Assembly: GCA_000435535.1 (NCBI GenBank)
Contig: FR884541.1
Span: 1,872 to 22,935, forward strand
Source of the DNA: Clostridium sp. CAG:575
GTDB lineage: Bacteria > Bacillota > Clostridia > TANB77 > CAG-508
Direction: 5' to 3'
DNA length: 21,064 bases
Shown here piece by piece: positions 1 through 8,044 of this stretch; the first letter of the stretch is position 1; each line of letters begins with the position of its first letter. The notes under the pieces are model-generated. The model was not told where the DNA came from. It saw only the letters and a program-made list of their open reading frames with translations, and made no database searches. The position numbers were made by a program, and so were the translations under genes.

Positions 1-1500
1 TTCTTCAAAGATATTTTCATCAAATATTTGAACAAAATATTGGTCCTTTTCTTTTGTAATTTTCAAATAAGCTTCTTCTAATTTTATAATTCTAGTTTTA
101 AATATATTTTTTAAAATAATATAATTTGTATTTTCATCTTCTGATACTTTTTCAAATATTTTTAATTCAATAGCTTTATCTAATATTAACTTTTCTGTTT
201 TTTCTAATAGTTTTTGTAATTCTGTTATTTCTTTTATTAATACAGACTCATTATATGGTAACATTTCATAATATCTAAAATCATATATAATCTTTTCCAA
301 TTCAGCTTTTGTATCTGCTTTTTTTATTTTCAATCTTATTGCTTGTAAAAATACTTTTTGAAATTCAATTTTTAGTTTCTCTATTGTTTGGCTTTTATCT
401 TCTTCATTTAATATACTTAGATATTTATATTTTTCTTCTAGTTCTTTTGTGTAATTTACAAAATTTTTAGGCTTTAGAATATTATTTAATTCTTCTATTT
501 TTAACAAATATGTCTCTCTCTCTTTTTCTAGTATTTGTATTAAAATTCTAATGCTAAAAATTTTCTTTTCTAATGGTAATACTTCATTTCTTTTTTGGTA
601 TTCTTCTTCTAACATTGATTTATTATTGATAATTGTATCTAATTTTCTTATTTGTTCTGTTAAGTCTATTTTTTCTTTAGTTTTTTGTTGTATGAATTCT
701 TCTTTATTTTTAACTTGTTGTATTTGTTCTTCTAATTCTTCTTTGATTTTTGTATATTCCACTTCTTTAATAGAATTAAATTTTATTTCTAAAAGTATAG
801 AAATTTCATCTAAAGTATTTACAATTTTTTCTTTTATATCTTTACTATAATCATTTTGTAGTTTTTCCTGAAATAAATCATAATAATCTATTATAAATTC
901 TGAATTTGCTATCCATTTTTTTAAAAATTTTTCTCCAACAAGTATTCTAAGATTTTGATAAATCAAGTTATGTTCTATGCTTTCTATTTCCTTTGGGATT
1001 GTAGTCCAAGAATATCCATTAAAATCTCTTAATGGTTCTACCATATTTATATTATTTCCTACATTTATTAGATTTGATAAGGTTTCATTAATTAAAAAAT
1101 AATCATTTTTTATAATTTTTTCTTTTTTGTCTATCTTATAAATGGCATATAATAATTTTCTTTCTATTGGATATGCTATAATATTTCCTTTCTCTTTATC
1201 AATTATATATGTACGATTTTTTAATATTTTGTTTTCTTCATCTGTCATTTTTACTATATTTATTGAATTGCATTTATTTTTTATTATTTCTATTAAGTCT
1301 TTTTCATACTGTTCTTTATCTTCTACATCTCTTTTTACTGTTTGTAAATCTTTATATGCTGCCTCTATTTTATACATAATACTAAGGAGAATACTTTTTG
1401 CATTTTCGCTAAAATCTTTTTCTTCTAATATTTTTTCTAATTCATTTTGATAATCTTTTTTAACGATTTTATCTAAAAAATTTTCTTTTTTAGCTAGCAT
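1..1500 (-). CDS. Large coiled-coil protein of unknown function, partial (C-terminus beyond left edge)
   Basis: The minus-strand frame from ATG at 1500 stays open for 500 codons to base 1, with no stop in any in-frame triplet I checked. A clear ribosome binding site (AAAGGAG, 6 nt before ATG) fixes the start, 46 nt after the ftsK stop, so it is probably co-transcribed with ftsK. The product is hydrophilic and rich in Lys, Glu and Ile. It has no signal peptide or membrane segment. An N-terminal globular part (about residues 1-235, with a motif PLRDFNGYSWTTIP near 155-168) is followed by heptad-like Glu/Lys helices (about 240-345 and onward). I do not recognise the family. Its place after a DNA translocase and its coiled-coil build would suit a structural or chromosome/cell-division partner, but that is inference only. 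Confidence 0.85.
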   Translation of the reverse strand, partial: MLAKKENFLDKIVKKDYQNELEKILEEKDFSENAKSILLSIMYKIEAAYKDLQTVKRDVEDKEQYEKDLIEIIKNKCNSINIVKMTDEENKILKNRTYIIDKEKGNIIAYPIERKLLYAIYKIDKKEKIIKNDYFLINETLSNLINVGNNINMVEPLRDFNGYSWTTIPKEIESIEHNLIYQNLRILVGEKFLKKWIANSEFIIDYYDLFQEKLQNDYSKDIKEKIVNTLDEISILLEIKFNSIKEVEYTKIKEELEEQIQQVKNKEEFIQQKTKEKIDLTEQIRKLDTIINNKSMLEEEYQKRNEVLPLEKKIFSIRILIQILEKERETYLLKIEELNNILKPKNFVNYTKELEEKYKYLSILNEEDKSQTIEKLKIEFQKVFLQAIRLKIKKADTKAELEKIIYDFRYYEMLPYNESVLIKEITELQKLLEKTEKLILDKAIELKIFEKVSEDENTNYIILKNIFKTRIIKLEEAYLKITKEKDQYFVQIFDENIFEE

Positions 1501-1546
1501 TTTCTTCTCCTTTCAAATTATATTTTTTATATTTAGATTTTCAATT

Positions 1547-4024
1547 TTATTCTTCTATATCTTCTTCAGTGTTTGTATTTATGTTAGTTCCCATTTTTAG
1601 TTCTTCCCATCTTTCTTTTGTCATAAGAACTTCTCTTGGCTTACTTCCTTGATATCCTGATATAATACCTCTTTCTTCCATTTGATCTATAATTCTTCCA
1701 GCTCTAGCATATCCTACCTTAAATCTTCTTTGAATAAATGATGTTGATGCTTGTCCTGTTTCAACAACAGTGTCTATTGCATCCATTAAAAATGGATCTG
1801 TTTCGTCATCTTCTGCTTGCTCTTGTGCTAATTCTTTATCTGTTTTATTGCTATTTTCAATACTTTCTAAGATGTCTTCACTATATGTTGCTGTTCCATT
1901 TTGTTTAATAAATGAAACTATTTTTTCTACTTCTTCATCTGATACAAATGCTCCTTGCACTCTTATAGGTTTTGGAGCTCCAGTTGGAAAATATAACATA
2001 TCTCCTTTTCCCAACAATTTTTCTGCTCCTACAGAATCCAAAATTGTCCTAGAGTCTATTTGTGAAGATACTGCAAATGCTATTCTTGAAGGAATATTTG
2101 CTTTAATAAGTCCTGTAATAACATCTACAGATGGTCTTTGTGTTGCAATTACTAAATGCATTCCTGCAGCTCTTGCTTTTTGTGCCAAACGACAAATTGC
2201 TTCTTCAACATCTTTTGCAGCTACCATCATCAAGTCTGCAAGCTCGTCTACAATGATAACTATTTGTGGTAATTTTCCAACTCCACCTTCTTTTTCAATT
2301 GCTTTATTATATCCTTTTAAGTCTCTTACTCCTTTTAATGCAAATAAATTATATCTATTATCCATTTCTTGTACTGCCCATGCAAGTGCTCCTGCAGCCT
2401 TTTTAGGATCTGTTACAACTGGTATTAACAAATGTGGTATTCCATTATAAACTGATAATTCTACAACTTTTGGGTCTACCATTACCATTTTTACTTCGCT
2501 TGGTTTACTGTTATATATAATGCTTGTTATAATTGTATTTATGCATACACTTTTTCCTGACCCTGTTGAACCTGCAATTAATACGTGTGGCATTTTAGCA
2601 ATGTCTGCTAATTGAATATTTCCTGCTACATCTTTTCCTAGAGCTACTGTTAATTTTGATTTGTTATCTGTAAATTCATCACTTTCTAGTACTTCTCTTA
2701 AATGTACAGCCTCTTTTTCTTTGTTTGGTACTTCTATACCTACTGCTTGTTTTCCTGGAATTGGTGCTTCGATTCTTATTGTTTCTGCTGCTAAATTTAG
2801 TGCTATATCATCTGCTAAATTTGCTATTTTACTAACCCTTACTCCTTCTGCTGGTTTTAATTCATATCTAGTAATTGCTGGTCCTACTGATACATTTTCT
2901 ACTTTTGCAGATACTCCAAAACTGTATAATGTTTTTTGTAGTTTTGTTGCTGTATCTGTTAATGCTTTTGCTCCTCCTTTTAATGCTTTTTTAGATGGTT
3001 TTCCTAATAACTCAATTGGTGGATATTCATAATTTTCATCTTCTACAATCATTGCATGTTCTAATTGTAATACTTCTTTTGTTTTATCTTCTTTCTTTTC
3101 TTCTTCTGTTTTAAATAAATTTCCTTCTTCTTTTTTAAATATATTGTTTTCTATTACATCTGGTTGCAATTCTTCTTTTTTATGTAATAGTCCTAATTTT
3201 TTATTTTCTTTTGTTAATGGAACTAAATCATCCCCATCATGATTATATTTTTTTCTACCATTTTTTGTATCTTGTTCTTCTATTGCTCTTCCACCAAAAT
3301 TAATTTTTATTTGTTCTCCGATGGCTTCATCTTGAATTTGTTGTTTTGATTCTACTTCTAATGCTTTTCTTCTTTGTTCTTGTTTTTCTTGCCTTAGTCT
3401 TGCTGCTTCTTCTTTATATTTTTGCTTTTGTTCTAGTTTTTCTTCTCTCTTTTCTTCTGATTTTTCTACAATATTATTTATAATGTCAGACATATTAATT
3501 CCAAATGTAAATACTGCAAGCATTATTACAATTCCTACACATAAAATTGCTGCACCAACAGATCCCAGTAAATTTACTAATGGAACAGCAAGTACTGCTC
3601 CTAAAACTCCTCCTCCTGTTCCTTGTGCTCCAATTGCATATGCATCTTTTACTACTTCACTTAATTCTTTTCCTGTTGTAACCAATTCATTAGTATTAAT
3701 TTGATATACTTCCATTAATACAGAAAAACTTATTAGAAGTATTGTATATTGAATTAATTTTGAAGTTAAATATTCATTATCTTCACATGCTAATTTTATT
3801 CCTATTGCAAATATTCCAATTGGTAGAACATATCTAATTATTCCCATCATTCCACCTAGTATTTCGTTTAATTTTATACCTATTACTCCAGACTTACCAT
3901 AAATTAAAACAGCAAGTAAAATGCTTAATAAAATTAACCCTATTACTGTTAAATCTATTTTTGATGCTGTCTTTTTTGTTTTTTTGGCTGGTTGTTTTCT
4001 TTTTTTATAACTTCTTTTTGCCAT
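1547..4024 (-). CDS. ftsK: DNA translocase FtsK/SpoIIIE
   Basis: Septum-located ATP-driven double-stranded DNA pump that clears chromosome from the closing division (or sporulation) septum. The protein has 825 residues from the chosen start. It begins with a basic tail, then about four membrane helices within residues 24-180, then a charged Glu/Lys/Gln-rich linker (about 185-340), the alpha/beta RecA-like motor and a C-terminal winged-helix gamma domain (about 740-800, FIQRRFKVGYARAG). In the motor, Walker A GSTGSGKS lies near residues 485-492 and Walker B VIIVDELADL near 589-598, with the family stretch DPKVVELSVYNGIPHLL between them. Start choice: an ATG 12 nt upstream (4036) is in frame but lacks a ribosome binding site, whereas GGAGG lies 5 nt before ATG 4024. 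FtsK and SpoIIIE cannot be separated by sequence alone. The coiled-coil gene at 1500 follows closely. Confidence 0.96.
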   Translation of the reverse strand: MAKRSYKKRKQPAKKTKKTASKIDLTVIGLILLSILLAVLIYGKSGVIGIKLNEILGGMMGIIRYVLPIGIFAIGIKLACEDNEYLTSKLIQYTILLISFSVLMEVYQINTNELVTTGKELSEVVKDAYAIGAQGTGGGVLGAVLAVPLVNLLGSVGAAILCVGIVIMLAVFTFGINMSDIINNIVEKSEEKREEKLEQKQKYKEEAARLRQEKQEQRRKALEVESKQQIQDEAIGEQIKINFGGRAIEEQDTKNGRKKYNHDGDDLVPLTKENKKLGLLHKKEELQPDVIENNIFKKEEGNLFKTEEEKKEDKTKEVLQLEHAMIVEDENYEYPPIELLGKPSKKALKGGAKALTDTATKLQKTLYSFGVSAKVENVSVGPAITRYELKPAEGVRVSKIANLADDIALNLAAETIRIEAPIPGKQAVGIEVPNKEKEAVHLREVLESDEFTDNKSKLTVALGKDVAGNIQLADIAKMPHVLIAGSTGSGKSVCINTIITSIIYNSKPSEVKMVMVDPKVVELSVYNGIPHLLIPVVTDPKKAAGALAWAVQEMDNRYNLFALKGVRDLKGYNKAIEKEGGVGKLPQIVIIVDELADLMMVAAKDVEEAICRLAQKARAAGMHLVIATQRPSVDVITGLIKANIPSRIAFAVSSQIDSRTILDSVGAEKLLGKGDMLYFPTGAPKPIRVQGAFVSDEEVEKIVSFIKQNGTATYSEDILESIENSNKTDKELAQEQAEDDETDPFLMDAIDTVVETGQASTSFIQRRFKVGYARAGRIIDQMEERGIISGYQGSKPREVLMTKERWEELKMGTNINTNTEEDIEE

Positions 4025-4029
4025 ATTAT

Positions 4030-4034
4030 CCTCC
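4030..4034 (-). promoter_or_regulatory. Ribosome binding site that decides the ftsK start
   Basis: GGAGG on the minus strand lies 5 nt before ATG 4024 and overlaps the alternative ATG at 4036 (ATGGAGG). It can only serve the downstream ATG, so the protein should begin MAKRS rather than MEDNM. Confidence 0.8.
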
Positions 4035-4124
4035 ATTTTATTTTTCTATTTTTTGTGTCAAATTTTTATATTATTGGAATATTTAGTTAATGTTAGCTTT
4101 ATAATAGGCTTTTCCTATAATATA

Positions 4125-4166
4125 AAAAAGAGAGAAATTAAACCCATCCTCCGTTTCCCTCTTTTT
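4125..4166 (-). terminator. Rho-independent terminator after the coiled-coil gene at 4228
   Basis: A 13-bp stem (AAAAAGAGGGAAA with TTTCTCTCTTTTT, one G-U pair) closes a 16-nt loop and runs directly into a T-rich stretch on the minus strand. It lies 62 nt past the stop of the 4228 gene and before ftsK, so it separates the rsmD unit from the ftsK unit. The stem is symmetrical in A and T and could also work on the plus strand. Confidence 0.75.
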
Positions 4167-4227
4167 ATTTTTACTTATTCTTTATATATTAGTCTATAAT
4201 ATATTTAAAATTTTTCTTTTGTTTTTT

Positions 4228-4731
4228 CTATTTTAATTCTTTTCTACTGTTTTGTACTGTTTTTATTGTATCTTCCAAAGAAATTTCCATTAAATTTAAT
4301 GCTTCTGCGATATTTTTTTCTAAATTTCCTAATGTTTTTGTTAAAACATCTTCTGTTTGAGCCAATAAATTATCAGCATATTCTTTTGTTCCATTTGAAA
4401 TTTCTCTTGATCTTTCGTTTGCACTTTCTATTATTTCTTTCTTTTGTTCATATGCTTTTCTTGTTATTTCGTGTTCATCTATCATAGATATAATTCTATT
4501 TTCAGCTTCTTTTACTATTCCATCTGCTTCTTTTTGTGCTTCTACTAGAATCCTTTGTCTTTCTTCTTTTACCCATTTTGCTTGTTTTAATTCGTCAGGA
4601 AGTTTTATTCTAACTTCCTTAATTAAATCTAGTAATTCATCCTTATCAACAATTCCTTTTGATGAGAAAGGTAAGTTTCTACTATTTTCAATTAAATCCT
4701 CCAATGATTCTAGTATTGTAAATATTTCCAT
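4228..4731 (-). CDS. Coiled-coil protein, V-type ATPase subunit H-like annotation class
   Basis: The product is a 167-residue, highly charged, helical protein without membrane segments. Residues about 50-115 form a long Lys/Glu/Ala helix with QKEADGIVKEAENRI, the pattern that makes automatic annotation call such clostridial proteins ATPase or vacuolar-type H+-ATPase subunit H. It has no Walker motif, so an ATPase activity of its own is not supported. The same EADGIVKEAE-like pattern occurs in DivIVA/GpsB-type coiled coils, including the DivIVA homologue at 5561. The start ATG 4731 has AAGGGG about 8 nt upstream. It lies 53 nt downstream of rsmD and ends at a terminator, so the two genes probably form one transcript. 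A role near the septum is possible but unproven. Confidence 0.8.
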   Translation of the reverse strand: MEIFTILESLEDLIENSRNLPFSSKGIVDKDELLDLIKEVRIKLPDELKQAKWVKEERQRILVEAQKEADGIVKEAENRIISMIDEHEITRKAYEQKKEIIESANERSREISNGTKEYADNLLAQTEDVLTKTLGNLEKNIAEALNLMEISLEDTIKTVQNSRKELK

Positions 4732-4784
4732 GGTTTTACCCCTTTCTTGTTTTTACGCATAAATATTTTTTATTATAGGGATTT

Positions 4785-5339
4785 TTATTTCCTATATTGT
4801 AAAAAAATTAATGTTGCTCTTCCATATTTTCTTTTATCTATTATTTCTGTTTTCATTTTCTTTAGTTCTTGCATTACTTTTTCTTTTTCATCTGTTTCTA
4901 TTATGATAGTTGTGTTATCATCTATCTTTTCTTTTTTTATTAGAAGTTCTACTGCTTTACTTGCAAAGTTTGACTGATATGGTGGATCTATATATACAAT
5001 ATCCACATTTTCTGCAAGTTTGTTTATAATTAAATCTTCATAATCAGTATTGTATAATTCTATTTTTTCTTTTAGATGTGTCTTCTCTACGTTCTTTTTT
5101 ATAATTTGTATTGCTTCTTTTGATTTATCACATAATATTACCTTTTTTGCTCCTCTGCTTGCTGCTTCTAATCCGATTGCTCCACTTCCAGAAAACAAAT
5201 CTAAAAATATTGAATCTGGTATTTCATTTTGTATAATATTAAATAATGCTTCCTTTACTCTATCTAAGGTTGGTCTTGTCGTTAGACCTTCTAATGTATA
5301 TAATTTTGTTCCTCTTGCAGTTCCACTTATAATTCTCAT
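4785..5339 (-). CDS. rsmD: 16S rRNA (guanine(966)-N(2))-methyltransferase RsmD
   Basis: Cytoplasmic SAM-dependent methyltransferase that modifies G966 of 16S rRNA during small-subunit assembly. The 184-residue length is normal for the family. It opens with the family signature MRIISGTARG (1-10), followed by TRPTLDRVKEALFNI (21-35). SAM motif I is LDLFSGSGAIGLEAASRGA (46-64), and the catalytic N-methyltransferase motif DPPY lies at 118-121. ATG 5339 has AGGAG 9 nt upstream. A promoter lies just before it and the coiled-coil gene at 4228 follows. In many Firmicutes rsmD is followed by coaD; here coaD is not the next gene. Confidence 0.96.
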   Translation of the reverse strand: MRIISGTARGTKLYTLEGLTTRPTLDRVKEALFNIIQNEIPDSIFLDLFSGSGAIGLEAASRGAKKVILCDKSKEAIQIIKKNVEKTHLKEKIELYNTDYEDLIINKLAENVDIVYIDPPYQSNFASKAVELLIKKEKIDDNTTIIIETDEKEKVMQELKKMKTEIIDKRKYGRATLIFLQYRK

Positions 5340-5361
5340 ATTGTCTTTCTCCTATGTTATA

Positions 5362-5389
5362 ATTTTATTCTTTTTTGCGTTAATGTCAA
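5362..5389 (-). promoter_or_regulatory. Putative sigma-A promoter of rsmD
   Basis: On the minus strand a perfect -35 TTGACA (5389-5384) is separated by 16 nt from -10 TAAAAT (5367-5362), about 22 nt before the rsmD ATG. It follows the divIVA terminator, which fits a new transcription start here. Confidence 0.65.
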
Positions 5390-5426
5390 TAGTATTAATA
5401 AAATTGTAATATACATTTAACAGTTC

Positions 5427-5457
5427 TGTAATATTTTTCTATTTTTGTAATATTTTT
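5427..5457 (-). repeat. Two direct copies of the 12-mer TGTAATATTTTT upstream of the rsmD promoter
   Basis: On the plus strand TGTAATATTTTT occurs at 5427-5438 and 5446-5457 (start-to-start 19 nt), about 38-68 nt upstream of the rsmD -35. The same 12-mer occurs once more at 6670-6681 upstream of the sepF promoter. They could be UP-like AT boxes or a shared binding site; base composition makes chance recurrence possible. Confidence 0.4.
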
Positions 5458-5525
5458 GGCATATTTTCTTATTTTTTTACAGTATAATAAAACTTTTTAT
5501 TTTAATTTTCGTTATTAAATATGAG

Positions 5526-5557
5526 CAAAAAAATATAGCCAGTATATGGCTATATTT
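5526..5557 (-). terminator. Strong Rho-independent terminator after divIVA
   Basis: A perfect 11-bp stem (AAATATAGCCA and TGGCTATATTT, 5557-5547 and 5541-5531) with a 5-nt loop is followed by a run of T on the minus strand. It starts 4 nt after the divIVA stop codon and closes the sepF-divIVA unit. Confidence 0.9.
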
Positions 5558-5560
5558 CTA

Positions 5561-6013
5561 TTAATTTTCTTTATTTATATCTTTAATTAGTTCTAGTTGT
5601 GAAATCAATAAAGATTCCATTTTGGCTTTATATATATCAAATTGTTTTTTTACATCATCTAATTCTTTTTGTTTTAGGATTATTTCATTATTTAATTCAT
5701 CTACTTGTTTTTGTGCATTTGCTTTTGCTTCGTCCACAATTTGGTCTGCTTTTTGTTTTGCTACATTTTTAACTTCTTCTGCTGTCGTTTGAGCCATTAC
5801 TAGTGTATTTTGAAGTGTAGATTCAATTGTTCTATATTTTTCTAAATCTTTATCCAATTCATCTACTCTATTTCTTAATTCATTTAATTCTTTATAATTT
5901 TTTGTATAGTCTACTGTTAATTCATCTAAAAAGTCATCAACTTCTTCTACACTATATCCATTTACCATTTGTTTTGCAAATCTTTTATTTTCTATATCTA
6001 ATGGTGTAATCAT
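5561..6013 (-). CDS. divIVA: DivIVA domain-containing protein
   Basis: DivIVA proteins bind strongly curved membrane at septa and poles and recruit division or cell-wall factors. The 150-residue product starts with the DivIVA N-terminal domain MITPLDIENKRFAKQMVNGY and the conserved turn VEEVDDFLDEL (about 23-33). The rest, about 30-140, is a continuous coiled coil containing QKADQIVDEAKANAQKQVDEL. ATG 6013 has AAGGAGG in ideal position. It follows sepF by 56 nt and no promoter or terminator is evident between them, so sepF-divIVA is probably one division operon, as in other Firmicutes. Length is at the short end for DivIVA; a GpsB-like paralogue is an alternative name. Confidence 0.92.
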   Translation of the reverse strand: MITPLDIENKRFAKQMVNGYSVEEVDDFLDELTVDYTKNYKELNELRNRVDELDKDLEKYRTIESTLQNTLVMAQTTAEEVKNVAKQKADQIVDEAKANAQKQVDELNNEIILKQKELDDVKKQFDIYKAKMESLLISQLELIKDINKEN

Positions 6014-6069
6014 TTTATCCTCCTTATGAAATTAATAGCAAATCAAAGAGCTACTAATCATGTTCGATA

Positions 6070-6552
6070 TTAGTTTAAATTATTATTTTTTAACCAAGAA
6101 ACTGATAATTTATTTTTCATTTCTTCTCTTGCCATTTCATTTGTTATTTCATAGTTTGATGGTGCAACTAAAAATATAGAGTTAGATACTTTTTGAATGT
6201 ATCCATCTAATGCATAAACTCCACCACTAATAAAATCAACAATTCTTCTAGCAACATCTTTATTTACATATTCTAAATTTACAATTACTGATTTTTTTTC
6301 TTTTAAGAAACTGCAAATTTCATCTGATTGTTCAAATGTTGTAGGTTGTGATATAACCATTTTTATAGCTTGTCCTTGTGTTTGTGGCATAGCTACCACT
6401 TTGTTGTTATTTTTTCTTCCAAATAATTTTTTATCTTCTACTTCTTCCTCTTCATCTTCGTAATCATATACGTTTTCATCTTCATAATCTTCTTGTTCTG
6501 CAGAATCCATTCCAAATAAATCCCACACCTTGTTCATTAATGCTCCTGACAT
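6070..6552 (-). CDS. sepF: Cell division protein SepF
   Basis: SepF is an FtsZ-binding protein that bundles FtsZ filaments and anchors the Z-ring to the membrane. The 160-residue protein has an N-terminal amphipathic stretch (MNKVWDLFGM, residues 6-15), a very acidic linker (about 20-40), a basic patch (41-52) and the SepF domain (about 61-153). Family residues are visible in VNLEYVNKDVARRIVDF (91-107), SGGVYALDG (109-117) and KVSNSIFLVAPSNYEI (121-136). ATG 6552 has AGGAGG 7 nt upstream; the ATG five codons later is better aligned with the typical SepF N-terminus, but its spacing to a GGAG is poor. It heads the sepF-divIVA unit behind a TTGACA promoter. Confidence 0.95.
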   Translation of the reverse strand: MSGALMNKVWDLFGMDSAEQEDYEDENVYDYEDEEEEVEDKKLFGRKNNNKVVAMPQTQGQAIKMVISQPTTFEQSDEICSFLKEKKSVIVNLEYVNKDVARRIVDFISGGVYALDGYIQKVSNSIFLVAPSNYEITNEMAREEMKNKLSVSWLKNNNLN

Positions 6553-6593
6553 AAAAAAACCTCCTAAAATCTCTTTTTACAATTTATGCTATA

Positions 6594-6622
6594 AGTATCT
6601 ACTTTTTTTTTCTCATTGTCAA
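6594..6622 (-). promoter_or_regulatory. Putative sigma-A promoter of sepF-divIVA
   Basis: On the minus strand -35 TTGACA (6622-6617) is separated by 17 nt from -10 GATACT (6599-6594). The start of transcription would be about 35 nt before the sepF ATG. The spacer is A-rich. Confidence 0.6.
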
Positions 6623-6640
6623 TACTTTTATATAAAAGTA
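6623..6640. repeat. 18-bp perfect palindrome abutting the sepF -35
   Basis: TACTTTTATATAAAAGTA is a perfect palindrome that touches the TTGACA -35 element. With no loop it is more likely a protein-binding site or chance AT symmetry than an RNA hairpin. Confidence 0.45.
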
Positions 6641-6649
6641 ATAATAATT

Positions 6650-6682
6650 TAATATTATTGTAATATTATTGTAATATTTTTC
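6650..6682. repeat. 11-bp tandem repeat upstream of sepF
   Basis: TAATATTATTG occurs twice in tandem (6650-6660, 6661-6671), followed by a third, degenerate copy (TAATATTTTTC, 6672-6682). The last copy contains the 12-mer also found upstream of rsmD. Confidence 0.6.
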
Positions 6683-6694
6683 TATATTATTGTT

Positions 6695-8044
6695 TTATTC
6701 TACTTTACTTAAGTCTGGTTTAATCATTATTTCGTCATATATTGACAATTTTTTCATATTAGTTATTTCTGTTTTTGAAAATCCTAATTCAGTTAATTCA
6801 TCTGTATCATAATTAGATACAATTGAATATTTTTTGTTTGTTTTCTCAACATTAATTAGTATTTTACTATAATACCCTGCTCTATTTCTAACTACATATT
6901 TAAGTCCATCTTCTTCTACTATTGCATCATTTGGGATTTTCAACCCTGAATAGCTCCACCAAATTAGATCAAAAGATATTTTTCTATAATTTGTTAATTC
7001 CTCTATTTGTTCATTTATTTCTAAAACTAATAATGTTTCATCATCATTTTCTTGTGATATATATGCAATTTTGGCAGGAATAACTTTGTTATTAGATAGT
7101 CTTACTTTTACTTCATTCCCTATAGTACATTTTTTAGCTTCTTCCGAATTAGAAACTGTTGCTATGTAACAAGAAAAGTTATTTATAATTTTTCCACATT
7201 CATCATTTGTTGCTATTAGTTGACCTGTTTTTATATTAAGTCCTTCTAAGAAGTTTTTACTTAATGTAGAAAAATTATTCGGTGTTAATTTTTCTTCCAA
7301 TCCATCTACTTTGTAAGAAACAATTCCACTTACTGGTGCTGTTATATATTCTGCTCCTGAATTTAGTTGTTGTTCTAATTTTGTCCTCTGGTTGTAAAGT
7401 TCCTTTAAATAAGTTCCTGCTTTGCTTTGTTCTCCTACACTTTTTGCTTTTTTTGTTATTAATGTGTTTATCTCTTTTTTGTATTCAGACATTTTTGATA
7501 TATCTGTAGTTTTATTTAATACTTCAATTAGTCCATCTAATTGAGTTTCAATTAATTTTATATCAGATACTTTTATTCCAGAATTATTAATACTACTTTG
7601 TCCGTCTAGTGCTTCTTGTATTTTGGTGTCTAAATCGGCAATTTGTTTTGTTAAATTATCCTCATTTTTACTATAATAACGGTATATTGATTCTCCTTTT
7701 GCTGTTTTTTCTCCTTCACTTTTAATTTGTTCCATTCCGTTTTTATAGTTATTTCCTTTTACAACTTGTTCTTCTCTGATTATATATCCTACATTTGTTT
7801 CTTCTGAATATACTGTTCCTTCTTCTACAGTGAACTTATCTGTTGGTTGTTTTACTAACATATATACTGCATATAGCATATATATTACAATCACTACTAA
7901 AGCAATTATTATTGCAATTTTTTTATTTTTTATTTTTCTTTTATTGCCTTTTGTTGCTTCAATATTGTTTTCTTTTTCTATATTTTTATTATTTGTTATT
8001 TGTTTTTTTATAAAGTTATTATATCTATCTTTTTCTTCTTTCAA
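6695..8044 (-). CDS. HlyD-family membrane-fusion / efflux periplasmic adaptor-like protein
   Basis: The 449-residue protein has a lysine-rich cytoplasmic tail (1-42), one membrane helix (about 43-64) and an extracellular remainder. The outer part shows the membrane-fusion protein plan: a first barrel/lipoyl strand (GTVYSEETNVGYIIREEQVV, about 77-96), helical hairpin (about 130-235), then the returning lipoyl half ITAPVSGIVSYKVDGLEE (about 239-256) and a beta-barrel region (about 290-370). In Gram-positives such proteins partner with ABC exporters or envelope factors, but no transporter gene is adjacent. Proteins of this type commonly neighbour sepF in Clostridia. The start is TTG 8044 with GGAGGG upstream; it overlaps the miaA stop by four bases (TTGA), indicating translational coupling. 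It ends the mutL operon. Confidence 0.8.
   Translation of the reverse strand: MKEEKDRYNNFIKKQITNNKNIEKENNIEATKGNKRKIKNKKIAIIIALVVIVIYMLYAVYMLVKQPTDKFTVEEGTVYSEETNVGYIIREEQVVKGNNYKNGMEQIKSEGEKTAKGESIYRYYSKNEDNLTKQIADLDTKIQEALDGQSSINNSGIKVSDIKLIETQLDGLIEVLNKTTDISKMSEYKKEINTLITKKAKSVGEQSKAGTYLKELYNQRTKLEQQLNSGAEYITAPVSGIVSYKVDGLEEKLTPNNFSTLSKNFLEGLNIKTGQLIATNDECGKIINNFSCYIATVSNSEEAKKCTIGNEVKVRLSNNKVIPAKIAYISQENDDETLLVLEINEQIEELTNYRKISFDLIWWSYSGLKIPNDAIVEEDGLKYVVRNRAGYYSKILINVEKTNKKYSIVSNYDTDELTELGFSKTEITNMKKLSIYDEIMIKPDLSKVE

Noticed and set aside
551..1450. Plus-strand open frames in the first 1.5 kb
   Set aside because: They are antisense shadows of the open minus-strand coiled-coil gene and have no ribosome binding sites and biased Phe/Ser/Leu composition.
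6029..6054. Hairpin between sepF and divIVA
   Set aside because: An 8-bp stem with one G-U pair and no T-run; too weak to call a terminator or riboswitch.
5370..6700. CRISPR-like spacing of the TGTAATATTTTT copies
   Set aside because: Repeats are only 12 nt, AT-only apart from one G, and irregularly placed; no array or cas gene.
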